From: Thermocatellispora tengchongensis
Lineage (GTDB): Bacteria; Actinomycetota; Actinomycetes; Streptosporangiales; Streptosporangiaceae
Reading direction: 5' to 3'
Length of the DNA stretch: 64,000 nucleotides
Assembly (NCBI RefSeq): GCF_014202315.1
Contig: NZ_JACHGN010000027.1
Span: forward strand, 80,721 to 144,720
Part shown: positions 16,680 through 25,639 of the stretch, one piece after another
Position numbering within the stretch: the first letter of the stretch is position 1
How the letters are laid out: every line of letters begins with the position of its first letter
The notes under the pieces: generated by a model
The model's input: the letters and a program-made list of their open reading frames with translations, nothing else
Told to the model about the DNA's origin: nothing
Database searches by the model: none
Position numbers and translations under genes: made by a program

Positions 16680-17861
16680 TCACCAGGCGACGGGCAGCGC
16701 CTCCACCCCGTACACGATCGCGATCTCGCGGAACGGCACCTCCTCCGGCGGCACCGACAGCCTCAGGCCGGGGAAGCGGCGCAGCAGGGCCGGGAAGGCG
16801 ATCCGCATCTCCATGCGGGCCAGCGGCGCGCCCACGCAGTGGTGGATGCCGTGGCCGAAGGCCAGGTGCGTGGGCCTTTCGCGGGTGGGGTCCACCCGGT
16901 CGGCGTCGGGGCCGAGCGCGGGGTCGCGGTTGGCCGCGGCCAGCGAGCACAGCACCATCTCGCCCTTCGCGATCGGCTGCCCGGCCAGCACCAGGTCCTC
17001 GCGGGCGAAACGCGGGAACGCGACCTGCACCACGGTCAGGTAGCGCAGCAGCTCCTCGATCACCCGGGAGACGTGCCCGTCCTCGCCGTCGCGCACCGCG
17101 GCCAGCTCCCGCGGGTTCTCCAGCAGCCACAGCGTGCCCAGCGACAGCATGCTGGTGCTGGTGTCGTGGCCCCCGGTCAGCAGCCCGTCGGCCAGACTGG
17201 CCAGCTCCCGGTCGCCGACCTCCCCGCCGTGGTCGCGGATCAGCCTGCCGAGCAGCCCGTCGCCCGGATCGCGCCGCTCCCGGGCCACCAGCTCGGTCAG
17301 GTACGCCATCGAGTCGTTGACCGCCTGCAACGACGCCTCCGGCCCGGCCGAGAAGTCGAAGCGGTCGGTGCTCAGGCGCAGGAACTCCGCCCGCTCGTCG
17401 TACGGGACGCCCAGCAGCTCGCACACCACCAGCGACGGGATCGGCAGCGCGAAGGACTTCAGCAGGTCGGCCGGGGGACCGGCGGCCTCCAGCGCGTCCA
17501 GGTGCTCCTCCACGATCGCGGTGATGCGCGGCTCCAGCCTGCGCAGCCGCCGCATCGTGAACTCCGGCGTCAGCAGCTTGCGCAGCCGCGTGTGCTCCGG
17601 CGGGTCGCGGAAACCCAGCCCGCCCGGGTCCTCCTGGTTCGATCCCCCCGCCGCGATCACATTGCCGAAGTCGTTGCTGAACCGCTCGGCGTCGCCCAGC
17701 ACCGCCCGCACGTCCTCGTACCGCGTGACCAGCCACACCGTCGAACCCCCCGGCACCTTCAACGGGTAGACGGGGTGCTCCTCCCGGATCGCCGCCAGCT
17801 CGGCCACGGGGTCCATCCGCTCACGGGTGAACTGGACCAGCGGAAACTCTTCCTCCGGCAT
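16680..17861 (-). CDS. Cytochrome P450
   Basis: A 393-residue bacterial P450. The I-helix motif is GGHDTSTSML, the K-helix ExxR is in EELLRYL, and the haem-binding loop is FGHGIHHCVGAPLARME with Cys as the axial ligand. The substrate-side region DPPEHTRLRKLLTPEF resembles the CYP105/CYP107-type macrolide and xenobiotic hydroxylases more than the steroid C26-hydroxylase CYP125, so its part in the neighbouring steroid pathway is uncertain. It needs ferredoxin and a reductase, neither of which is adjacent. ATG 17861 follows GGAGAAGGGGG. Confidence 0.9.
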   Translation of the reverse strand: MPEEEFPLVQFTRERMDPVAELAAIREEHPVYPLKVPGGSTVWLVTRYEDVRAVLGDAERFSNDFGNVIAAGGSNQEDPGGLGFRDPPEHTRLRKLLTPEFTMRRLRRLEPRITAIVEEHLDALEAAGPPADLLKSFALPIPSLVVCELLGVPYDERAEFLRLSTDRFDFSAGPEASLQAVNDSMAYLTELVARERRDPGDGLLGRLIRDHGGEVGDRELASLADGLLTGGHDTSTSMLSLGTLWLLENPRELAAVRDGEDGHVSRVIEELLRYLTVVQVAFPRFAREDLVLAGQPIAKGEMVLCSLAAANRDPALGPDADRVDPTRERPTHLAFGHGIHHCVGAPLARMEMRIAFPALLRRFPGLRLSVPPEEVPFREIAIVYGVEALPVAW

Positions 17862-18153
17862 CCGGCGCGCCCCCTTCTCCAGCCGGGAATTTCGTCGCGC
17901 AATCATTCCACGGGCGCCTTCCGGCCCACCTCCGCCCACAGGATGAGCCGGAGATGAACCCACGGTCGTAGAGACGCGTACCTGTAGGCGGAGGGACGCC
18001 CGCCCAGGCGTGCCGTTTTCACCTCCTTTCATCGGCGCGCGATGAAGGAGGGGGCGGTGCCCCGGCGCCGCTGGCCCGGGGCGCCCCCTTCTGAGACGAT
18101 GCGCCCGGAACGACCGCAACGGCATACGCGCCGATCCCCCGGGCGGGAGGCTG
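17862..18153. other. Divergent intergenic region with a hairpin
   Basis: These 292 bases separate the minus-strand P450 from the plus-strand CopD/CtaG gene and must hold both promoters. The one clear structure is an interrupted inverted repeat at 18022-18051: CCTCCTTTCATCG, loop GCGCG, CGATGAAGGAGG, with one unpaired T. The right arm contains a GGAGG that could be masked in RNA. I see no convincing ORF here; a short frame from 18042 is Arg/Pro-rich and runs out of frame into the next gene. Confidence 0.5.
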
Positions 18154-20817
18154 ATGGTGTCACCGGACCACAAGCACAACACCACCACGCCCACCCCCGA
18201 ACCCCCCATTCCCTCACCCCCAGCTCCTGGCCGGTCCGGAGCCGCGGTGCCCGACGCGACTCCGCGCGCCGCCGAGCCTGCGGCTCCGACGCCTGACCCA
18301 TCACCGCGCCCTGCCGTGCCGATGGCTTCCACCCCCGGACCCGCCGCCCCTGCGGACCCCAACCCCGGCCCTGCGGCCTCTGCCGCCGCCGGACCGGCGC
18401 CGGTCGCTTCGGGCTCCGCGCCGGCCGCCACCGGCTCGGCCCCGGCCGATTCCGGCCTTGGCTCCGCGACGCCACGTGAGGCCGCGTCCGGCGACCCGGG
18501 CGGCGCGGATAGGGAGGAGGGGGCCCTATCCTGTGATGCCGGCCGTGCTGATGGGGAGGGTGGTGCCTTGTCCGGTCGCTCCGTTCGCGAGGGCGTGGAT
18601 CGCGGTGCCGGGGTCATGGGTGACGGGGTCGCATCCCCGAACTCTCGTGCTGCGTCTGCGGACCCCGCCTCTGCGATCGGGGGCCCGGCTCCGGTGGCCG
18701 CGGACTCTGCCCTCGCCTCCGTGGGGCCCGGCTCTCCGTCGCCGGTCAGCGCCTTCCCCCCTGGGGACGGGCTCTCCGCATCCGCGGCACCCGCGCCCGA
18801 CCTCTTAGAGCCCTCTGCCACGCCTGCGGCTCCGACGCCATTACCGCGCCCTGCCGTGCCGGTGGCTTCCGCCCCCGGACCCGCGTTCCCGCCCGCTTCT
18901 GCGGACGTGTCCGAGGGCGCTCGGGCTGGGGCCGAGGGGCGGGGGCTGGGGGCGCCGGGGATCGCGGGGTGGGTGCTGGGGGTTGTGGCGGTGGGGGCGG
19001 CGGCGGTGGTGGTGTACGTCGTGTTGCGGGTGGGCGGGGGTGCGCCGGAGCCGGGGATCGAGGGGTTGCCGGATGCGGGGCCCGTTACCGGGTGGGGGTT
19101 GCCGCTCCTGCGGGTGGGGGCGGATCTGTGCGCGGCGGGGACGCTGGGGGCGCTGGTCGTGGGGGTGGTGCTGTGCCCGGTGCCGGGGGCGGGGCGGGCG
19201 GCGGTGGACGCGGTGCGGTGTGTGCGGGTGGCCGGGGGGTGGGCGCTGGGGTGGGCGCTGTGCTCGGCGGCCGGGTACGTGCTGACGATCTCCAGTTTCA
19301 TGGCGTTGCCGCCGGCGCAGGTGCTGGGCAGCGCCGAGTTCCTGGGGCTCGGGGTGATGTTCTCCGAGGGGAAGGTCCTGCTGGTGACGCTGGCGCTCGC
19401 CGCGGTCGTGGCGGCCGGGGCGCGGGTGCCGGTGACGCGGGGGCGGGGGCTGGCGCTGCTCGCGGTCGCGCTGGGCGCGATCCTGCCGGTGGCGTTCGTG
19501 GGGCACGCGGCCTCGGCCGACAATCACGACATCGCCGCATCGGCGCTGATGACCCACCTGGTCGCGGTGGCGATCTGGGTGGGCGGGCTGGCCGCGGTGC
19601 TGGCCTGCCTGCGCGACTCGGAGCTGCTCGGGGTCGTGCTGCCGCGCTTCAGCACGCTCGCGCTCGGGTGCTTCGCCGCCGTGGCCGTCTCCGGCGTGGC
19701 GAGCGCGTGGGTGCGGATGGGGCCGGCGGACAACCTCTGGGACACCGGGTACGGCCGGTTCGTGCTGGTCAAGACGGCGGTGCTGGTCGCGCTGGGCGCG
19801 TTCGGGCACGCCCACCGGCGCAGGACCGTGCGGTTCGCCGGCGACCGCGGGCGGCGGCGTACGTTCGCCCGGCTCGCCGCGGGCGAGATCGTGCTGATGG
19901 CGGCGGCCATCGGGCTGGCCGTGGGGCTGTCGCGCACCCCGCCGCCCACCGACGGCGGTCACGCGCACGCGCTGCTCGACTACACGGTCGCGCCGTTCAC
20001 GGCGGGCGGCCTGGTGACCGGGGTCCGGGTGGACCCGCTGATCCTGCTCCTGCTCGCGGGACTGGCGCTCGGCTACCTCGCCGGGCTGCGCCGGGTCGCC
20101 CGCGCCGGCGGCCGGTGGCCGGCCGGGCGGGTGGCCGCCTGGTACGCGGGGGTGCTCCTGCTCGCGCTGGTGCTGATGGGCGGCGTCGCGGCGTACTCGC
20201 GGGTGATGATGACCGCGCACGTCCTGCAGTTCGTCACGCTCACCGTGGTGGCGCCGCTGCTGCTCGCGGCGGGCGCGCCGGTGACCCTCGCCGTCCGGGC
20301 GCTGTCGCCCGCCTCCCAGTACGGCGAGGCCGGCCGGGCCTTCCTGGACGGCGCGCTCGCCCGCCGCCTGACCCACCCGGGCGGGCTGCCGGCGGCGTAC
20401 GGGGTGGGGTTCGCGCTGTTGTACGGCACCGGCTGGTTCGAGCGGTCCCTGGCCTACCACGCCGTGCACCTGGCGACCCAGGGGGCGTTCCTGCTGGCCG
20501 GGCTGGCCGCGTTCTGGGTGCTGACCGGCGCCGACCCGCTGCCGCGGCCGGTGCCGTGGGCGGCCCGGATGTGGCTGCTCGCCGGGGTCGCCGCCGCCCA
20601 CCTGGCCGTGGCCGCGCTGCTCATGGCCGGGCCGCAGCTCGCCGGCACCTGGCTGCCGCTGGTCACGCCGCCCGGCGCGCCGCCGCCCCTGGAGGACCAG
20701 CGCCTGGCGGGCGCGCTGCTGGCCACCCTCGCCGCCGTCCCCCTCGCCGCCCTGGCCGTGCTGCTCACCCTGCAGCGGCGCCTCGCCTCCGCGCGCCGGG
20801 CCCGTCCCGGCGCCTGA
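18154..20817 (+). CDS. CopD-CtaG fusion membrane protein with Pro/Ala-rich N-terminal extension
   Basis: An 887-residue protein in three parts. Residues 1 to about 265 are low-complexity Pro/Ala/Gly/Ser sequence including an internal repeat. Residues about 270-600 form a CopD-type copper-resistance membrane domain with MTHLVAVAIWVGGLAAVLACL and VKTAVLVALGAFGHAHRRR. The remainder is a CtaG-type cytochrome c oxidase assembly domain (SRVMMTAHVLQFVTLTVVAPLLLAAGAPVTLAVRAL, GTGWFERSLAYHAVHL). About fourteen transmembrane helices are visible. The CopD-CtaG fusion is known in actinobacteria and is thought to handle copper for cytochrome oxidase or resistance; the long disordered head is unusual. GGGAGG at 18145-18150 is close to ATG 18154, so GTG 18157 is equally possible. 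Confidence 0.88.
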   Translation: MVSPDHKHNTTTPTPEPPIPSPPAPGRSGAAVPDATPRAAEPAAPTPDPSPRPAVPMASTPGPAAPADPNPGPAASAAAGPAPVASGSAPAATGSAPADSGLGSATPREAASGDPGGADREEGALSCDAGRADGEGGALSGRSVREGVDRGAGVMGDGVASPNSRAASADPASAIGGPAPVAADSALASVGPGSPSPVSAFPPGDGLSASAAPAPDLLEPSATPAAPTPLPRPAVPVASAPGPAFPPASADVSEGARAGAEGRGLGAPGIAGWVLGVVAVGAAAVVVYVVLRVGGGAPEPGIEGLPDAGPVTGWGLPLLRVGADLCAAGTLGALVVGVVLCPVPGAGRAAVDAVRCVRVAGGWALGWALCSAAGYVLTISSFMALPPAQVLGSAEFLGLGVMFSEGKVLLVTLALAAVVAAGARVPVTRGRGLALLAVALGAILPVAFVGHAASADNHDIAASALMTHLVAVAIWVGGLAAVLACLRDSELLGVVLPRFSTLALGCFAAVAVSGVASAWVRMGPADNLWDTGYGRFVLVKTAVLVALGAFGHAHRRRTVRFAGDRGRRRTFARLAAGEIVLMAAAIGLAVGLSRTPPPTDGGHAHALLDYTVAPFTAGGLVTGVRVDPLILLLLAGLALGYLAGLRRVARAGGRWPAGRVAAWYAGVLLLALVLMGGVAAYSRVMMTAHVLQFVTLTVVAPLLLAAGAPVTLAVRALSPASQYGEAGRAFLDGALARRLTHPGGLPAAYGVGFALLYGTGWFERSLAYHAVHLATQGAFLLAGLAAFWVLTGADPLPRPVPWAARMWLLAGVAAAHLAVAALLMAGPQLAGTWLPLVTPPGAPPPLEDQRLAGALLATLAAVPLAALAVLLTLQRRLASARRARPGA
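18276..18343 (+). repeat. Direct repeat copy 1 in the Pro/Ala-rich head
   Basis: A 68-base segment that recurs at 18822-18884 with a 6-base deletion and a few substitutions. It encodes the Ala-Pro-Thr-Pro...ProArgProAlaValPro...SerThrProGlyPro stretch. The two copies lie in the same frame, about 546 bases apart, so the head grew by in-frame duplication. Confidence 0.7.
18822..18884 (+). repeat. Direct repeat copy 2 in the Pro/Ala-rich head
   Basis: Second copy of the segment at 18276-18343, lacking six bases (two codons). It precedes the first transmembrane helix by roughly 30 residues. Confidence 0.7.
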
Positions 20818-20843
20818 TCCGCCGTCGGGTGATCTGGGGGTGC

Positions 20844-23381
20844 TCAGTCGTTCAGGAGCGCGGCCAGCGCGGCGCGGTCGTTGACGCCGGTCTTCTCGTA
20901 GACGGCGTACAGGGTGTTGGCGACGGTGCGGATGGACACGACCAGGCGGGCGGCGATCTCGCGGTTGGTGAGCCCCTGCGCGGCCAGGAGCGCCACCTCG
21001 CGCTGGCGCGGGGTCAGGCCGGGGACCTCCAGGCCGAGCAGCGCCGGGGTGCGGGCGCCCTGGCAGCGGCGCGACAGCGACCAGGCGCGGGTCTCGGCGG
21101 CGCGGGCGCTGCGGGTCAGGCCCGCCTCCCGGTACGCCGCGGCGGCGCGCGCCGACGCCTCGGCGGCGTACAGCGTCATGCCCAGCTCCTCGAAGCCGGC
21201 CGACACCGCGTCCAGGGCCTTGCCGTCGCCTGCCCGGGCGTGGCGGGCGTACAGGGGGATGAGGGCGCCCTCGGCGGCGAGCCCGGCCAGGCGGTCGGCG
21301 GCGAGGTCGGGACGGCCGAGCCGGACCAGGTCGTGCAGGACGTGCGGCAGATGGCAGGGGAGGGCGGTCTCGGCCAGGCGCAGTGCCCGCTCCACCGCCC
21401 CGCCGAGGTCGCCGCGGGAGGCGGCGGCCCAGACGTGCGCCACCCGCAGCGGCAGGAGCATGTGCGGGCTCTCCACCCGTTCGGCCCCGAGGGCCCGCGC
21501 CCTGGCCAGGGTCGCCTCGGCCGCGCCGGGGGCGCCGAGCAGGGCCTGCGCGTGGGCCAGCTCGCCCAGGCACGACATGGCCACGGCGCTGCCCTCGGGC
21601 GGTCGCACCACGGCGTCGGCGGCCGTTGCCCGCGCGTCGGCCACGCGTCCGCGCAGCCTGAGGACCTGGGCCTTCAGCGCCCCGAAGCGCAGCTTCGGGA
21701 AGGCCCAGGTGCCGTAGTCGCCGGCCAGGGCGAGGCCCTCCCCGGCCAGGCGCTCGGCCGCGGGGAGGTCGCCGAGCAGCAGGTGCGCCTGCGCGCCCGA
21801 GTCGAGCAGCGCCCCCAGCATGCTGGGCTGCGCGTCGGGCTCGCGGTCCAGCAGCCGCCTGGCCCGCTCCACCGACTCCAGGCACGCGGTGGCGCGGCCC
21901 TCGGCGAACAGCACGTTGGTCTCGGTCGTCGTCAACGCCCGTGCGCCGCGTGGGTCGAGCGGGCCCGCGCCGGGCACACCCCGCAGGCTCGCCCTGGCGC
22001 CGGTGACGTCGCCGCCGAGGCACTGCAGCGTGGCCCGGATGCACAGCATGAGCTGCCGCAGGTGGGGGTCGGCGACCTCGGCCCGGGTGGCGTCGAGCAC
22101 CTCGATCGACTCGCGGATCCGCCCCTGCTCACGGCCGAGGGTGAACGCGAGCCCGGCGCCGGATTCGATGCGGGTCAGGTCGTCCAGGCCGCGCTGGGCC
22201 CAGGCGGCGGCGAACGCCTGCTCCGCCTCGGCGTGGCGCTGGGCGTACGACAGCGCGCTCGCCACCGCGATCAGCGCGCTCACGCCGCCGCCCGCCTCGA
22301 CGGCCGCGCGCCCGAGCCGGATGGCCAGGTCCAGGTCGCGGGCGGCGCGGGCCTGCGCGGACGCGGCGAGCAGCAGGCCGGGGTCGCCGGGTGCGCCGGA
22401 GTCGAGCCGCCAGACCGCCACCCGCAGCACGTCGTCGCGCCGCCGCAGCCCGTGCCCGGCGACGGCGGCGGCCAGGGCGCGCATCATCGCGCGGGCGCGC
22501 AGCGTGCCGCAGCCGTCCCTAATGACCTCGCCGTAGAGCGGGTGGGCCAGGCGGACCTGGAGGCGGTCGCCGTCGGTCTCGACGGTGACGAGCTGGCGAT
22601 CCTCCAGGTGCTCCACGGCCGCGGGGGAGGCGAGACCGGCCAGCAGTTCGGCGCCCAGCGGCTCGCCGAAGGCGAGATACTCCAGGACGTCGCGCTCCTC
22701 GCGGGTGAGCGCGCCGATGCGGGCGGCGATGGTCTCGCGCAGCGACGGCGTGATGGCCAGGCGCCCGGACCAGCGCCACACCCCGTCGCCGGAGTCGCGC
22801 AGCGCGCCGGCGAGCACCAGTTCGCGCAGGTAGAGCGCGTTGCCCAGGCTGGCGCGCCACATCCGCGCGACCGCGGCCGGCTCGACCCGGCCGCCGAGCG
22901 CGTCGGTGAGCAGCCCTTCGGTCTCCTGCTCGGTGAACGCGCCCAGCTCCAGCCGGGGGAGCAGGTCGTCCTTCCACAAGGCGAGCACGGCGTCGGGCGC
23001 GGGCTCGCGGGCGCGCACGGTGGCGATCACCCTGGCCCGGCGGTGCGCGGTGACGTGGTGGACCAGCGCGGCCGAGGCGGAGTCGAGCAGGTGGGCGTCG
23101 TCCACGACCAGCACCCGGGCCCGCAGGGCGCCGGCCGCCCAGCCCAGCGGGTTGCCGGCCGGCGGCGCCGCGGGCAGCAGCGGCGCGAACGCGCCGAGCG
23201 GGATCTCGGCCGCCGCGGCGGTCGCGCGCACCCACGCCACGCCGTCGAGCCCGCGCACCGCCTCGCTCACCAGGCGGCTCTTGCCCACCCCCGGCTCGCC
23301 CGCCACCACCATGCCCTCGGCCGCCGCCCTGATCGCGGAGACCTGGGACTCGCGACCGGAGAAGGGCCACGCGTTCGCCAC
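20844..23381 (-). CDS. Large LuxR-family ATP-binding transcriptional regulator (LAL/MalT-like)
   Basis: An 845-residue regulator. The N-terminus holds an AAA/STAND ATPase with Walker A GEPGVGKSR at about 28-36 and Walker B VLVVDDAHLLD near 90-100. A long helical TPR-like middle follows, and the C-terminal 65 residues are a LuxR helix-turn-helix (LTPRQREVALLAAQGLTNREIAARLVVSIRTVANTLYAVYEKTGV). Such LAL proteins are usually activators of secondary metabolism or catabolic genes; the target here is unknown. The nearest divergent gene is the APH-like kinase at 23463. Start is GTG at 23381. Confidence 0.92.
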   Translation of the reverse strand: MANAWPFSGRESQVSAIRAAAEGMVVAGEPGVGKSRLVSEAVRGLDGVAWVRATAAAAEIPLGAFAPLLPAAPPAGNPLGWAAGALRARVLVVDDAHLLDSASAALVHHVTAHRRARVIATVRAREPAPDAVLALWKDDLLPRLELGAFTEQETEGLLTDALGGRVEPAAVARMWRASLGNALYLRELVLAGALRDSGDGVWRWSGRLAITPSLRETIAARIGALTREERDVLEYLAFGEPLGAELLAGLASPAAVEHLEDRQLVTVETDGDRLQVRLAHPLYGEVIRDGCGTLRARAMMRALAAAVAGHGLRRRDDVLRVAVWRLDSGAPGDPGLLLAASAQARAARDLDLAIRLGRAAVEAGGGVSALIAVASALSYAQRHAEAEQAFAAAWAQRGLDDLTRIESGAGLAFTLGREQGRIRESIEVLDATRAEVADPHLRQLMLCIRATLQCLGGDVTGARASLRGVPGAGPLDPRGARALTTTETNVLFAEGRATACLESVERARRLLDREPDAQPSMLGALLDSGAQAHLLLGDLPAAERLAGEGLALAGDYGTWAFPKLRFGALKAQVLRLRGRVADARATAADAVVRPPEGSAVAMSCLGELAHAQALLGAPGAAEATLARARALGAERVESPHMLLPLRVAHVWAAASRGDLGGAVERALRLAETALPCHLPHVLHDLVRLGRPDLAADRLAGLAAEGALIPLYARHARAGDGKALDAVSAGFEELGMTLYAAEASARAAAAYREAGLTRSARAAETRAWSLSRRCQGARTPALLGLEVPGLTPRQREVALLAAQGLTNREIAARLVVSIRTVANTLYAVYEKTGVNDRAALAALLND

Positions 23382-23462
23382 CCCGCAAGGCTAGTGCGCA
23401 ACGCCGCGCTTTGAGTAGGCCATGCTCATGCGGGCGGGCGTGCGTACCGGCAATCTGGACGC

Positions 23463-24539
23463 ATGCTCACCACAGCAGGCACGGACGTCACGGCGCTGGT
23501 GCGTCAGATGCTCGGCGACCCCCGCGCCGAGATCGCCGAGCGGCGCGAGGAGCCGATCGGCCACCCCCTCGCGCTCTCCACCGCCGGGCTGCACCGCGTC
23601 TCCGGCACCACGACCGAGGGCAGGCCCTGGTCGTTCGTGGTCAAGGCGATCCGCTCGGCCAAGCACTTCCCCATGATCGGCACGCTGCCCGCGTCCTTCC
23701 GCGAGATGCTGCTGGCCGACTTCCCCTGGCGCGGCGACGCCGACGTGTACCTGTCCGATCCGCCGCTGCCGGGCGGGCTGCGCCTGCCCCGGCTGTACCG
23801 GCTGGACGACCTGGGCGACGAGCGGCTGGTGATGTGGCTGGAGGACGTCGAGGTGGACCCGGCCGCGTCCTGGGACCTGGCCCGCTACCGCGCCGCGGCC
23901 CGCCTCCTCGGCGCGCTGGCCGCCATGCGCCCCGCGCCGCACCAGGACCCTCCGGATCGCGGGCTGCGCCTGTTCTGCTCCGGCCCGGCGGCGCACATCA
24001 TGATCCCCGCCCTGCGCGACCCGGACACCTGGCGGCACCCGCTGGTCGCCGCCCACGCCGACCCGCTGCTGCGTACGGACCTGCTGGCGCTCGCCGACCG
24101 CATCCCCGAGCTTCTCGACGCCGTCGCCGGCCTGCCGCACACCCTGCCCCACGGCGACGCGAGCCCGCAGAACCTCCTGGTGCCGCGCGACGGCTCGGCC
24201 GAGTTCGTCGCCATCGACTGGAACTGGACCGGCTCCAGCGTGATCGGCAGCGACCTGGCCCAGCTCCTGGCCGGCCTGCCCCAGGCCGGCCAGACCGAAC
24301 CGGCCGACCTGCCGGCCGTGCACGAGGCCATCGAGTCGGCGTACACCGAGGCCGCCGGCGCCGACCCGGCCCACGTCTCCCTCGGGTACGCCGCCACCCT
24401 GGTGCTCCGCTGCGCCTGGACCGCCCTCCCCCTCGACCGCCTCGGCGAGAAGCCCACCCCGGAACTGGAGGACCTGTTCCGCAGACGCGCGGGCCTGGCC
24501 CGCTTCATCGCCGACATCGGCCGCAGCCTGCGGCTGTGA
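23463..24539 (+). CDS. APH-fold phosphotransferase family protein
   Basis: A 358-residue protein with an aminoglycoside-phosphotransferase/choline-kinase fold. The catalytic loop is LPHGDASPQNLLV (HGDxxxxN) near 220-232 and the Mg-binding Asp is in AIDWNW near 243. The N-lobe Lys is probably in WSFVVKAIR. The family includes antibiotic kinases and small-molecule kinases; nothing here fixes the substrate. It is divergent from the LuxR regulator, 81 bases away, which makes it a possible target. Confidence 0.85.
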   Translation: MLTTAGTDVTALVRQMLGDPRAEIAERREEPIGHPLALSTAGLHRVSGTTTEGRPWSFVVKAIRSAKHFPMIGTLPASFREMLLADFPWRGDADVYLSDPPLPGGLRLPRLYRLDDLGDERLVMWLEDVEVDPAASWDLARYRAAARLLGALAAMRPAPHQDPPDRGLRLFCSGPAAHIMIPALRDPDTWRHPLVAAHADPLLRTDLLALADRIPELLDAVAGLPHTLPHGDASPQNLLVPRDGSAEFVAIDWNWTGSSVIGSDLAQLLAGLPQAGQTEPADLPAVHEAIESAYTEAAGADPAHVSLGYAATLVLRCAWTALPLDRLGEKPTPELEDLFRRRAGLARFIADIGRSLRL

Positions 24540-24843
24540 CCCACCGCGGGTGGACGTCTGGGGGCTTCGGGGGCGAATGCGCCTGTTGGGGAAGAAAAGG
24601 GCGCTTGTAGGGGAATGGTCGATCTTGCGAAATTCGTTTATGTTAGAGGGTGCGTAAGGTTCGTCGCGGTGTGACGGCGCGAAGGCTTCCCTTGGCTGAC
24701 CTCCGACAACGGGCGGAGTCCTGGTGATATATAGTTTAAGCACCTTGTCTCCGAAGTCGAACGCGTGTGTGAAAGCGTCGTTCCGGGCGGTGATTATGTG
24801 CGCACCCTATCGACGACGGAGACACAAGGCAGCGGCGTAAGCG
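24540..24843. other. AT-richer upstream region of the SCO252x operon
   Basis: This 304-base gap has visibly lower GC than its surroundings. TATAGT at 24730-24735 is a fair -10 hexamer in the run GATATATAGTTTAAG; no good -35 sits 17 bases upstream. CCTTGTCTCCG (24743-24753) and CGGAGACACAAGG (24817-24829) form an interrupted inverted repeat 63 bases apart that ends just before the start codon and could fold in the leader or bind a regulator. I see no ORF with coding character. Confidence 0.4.
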
Positions 24844-25608
24844 ATGAAAGTGCATCACAGCGGCAACGTCCACCTCAAAGATACCGCCAACAGCGAGTAT
24901 CCCTGGGATGAGTTCGACCCATACCTGTACTTCCAGCACAACTACGGTATCCTCCGGCCCGACGACCGTGAGATCATCGAGCGGGTCGGCAAGTTCTTTT
25001 CCGGCATAACCGATATTTATGGTGCCGAGGGTGTCGATGTAGGAACCGGGCCGAATCTCTATCCCGCCCTCGCGCTGCTGCCCCTGTGCCGGACCATCAC
25101 GATGGTGGAGTACTCGCGGTCCAACGTCGAATGGCTGGAGAGAGAGGTGAAGCGGTACTCCCCGTCCTGGGAGCCCTTCTGGGAGGTGCTGGCCGAGCAT
25201 CGCAAGTACCAGGAGGTCGGCGACCCGCGCGCCGCGCTCGCCCGTCGCGCCCAGGTCTGGAAGGGCAGCCTGTTCAGGCTGCCGCCGACCAGAAAGTGGC
25301 ATGTGGGCACGATGTTCTTCGTCGCCGAGTCGATCACCGGCACCCAGGCCGAGTTCGTCCGCGCGCTCCGCGCGTTCATGAACGCGCTGCGCCCCACCGC
25401 GCCCTTCGCCATCGCCTTCATGGAGAACTCGACGGGATACAAGGTGGGCGAGCATTTCTTTCCCGCCGTCAAAGTGGACGCGGGGATCGTGGAGAGCAAG
25501 CTGGAACCCTACACCGACACCCTACATGTGCACCATATCGACAGCGATGGGTTGCTACGCGACGGGTACAGCGGGATGATCCTGGCGTACGGTCGGCTTC
25601 GAAAATGA
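24844..25608 (+). CDS. SCO2525-family SAM-dependent methyltransferase
   Basis: A 254-residue protein resembling the family named after SCO2525, related to NNMT/PNMT-type methyltransferases. SAM-binding motif I is GVDVGTGPNLYPALALLPL near residues 62-80, followed by TMVEYSRSNVEWLEREV, typical of the acidic-loop region of that group. The end YSGMILAYGRLRK also fits. It heads the block SCO2525-2524-2523-2522-2521, which is collinear in many actinomycetes. No substrate is known. Start ATG 24844 has only a weak upstream AAGGCAG. Codon usage at the 5' end is less GC-biased than elsewhere in the window. Confidence 0.85.
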   Translation: MKVHHSGNVHLKDTANSEYPWDEFDPYLYFQHNYGILRPDDREIIERVGKFFSGITDIYGAEGVDVGTGPNLYPALALLPLCRTITMVEYSRSNVEWLEREVKRYSPSWEPFWEVLAEHRKYQEVGDPRAALARRAQVWKGSLFRLPPTRKWHVGTMFFVAESITGTQAEFVRALRAFMNALRPTAPFAIAFMENSTGYKVGEHFFPAVKVDAGIVESKLEPYTDTLHVHHIDSDGLLRDGYSGMILAYGRLRK

Positions 25609-25639
25609 ACTGACGTCGGTGTGGAGAGGGCCGGATCCG

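Noticed and set aside
18042-18296. Short plus-strand ORF with GGAGG start region
   Set aside because: Arg/Pro-rich and overlaps the real CopD/CtaG reading frame out of phase; the hairpin explains the GGAGG.
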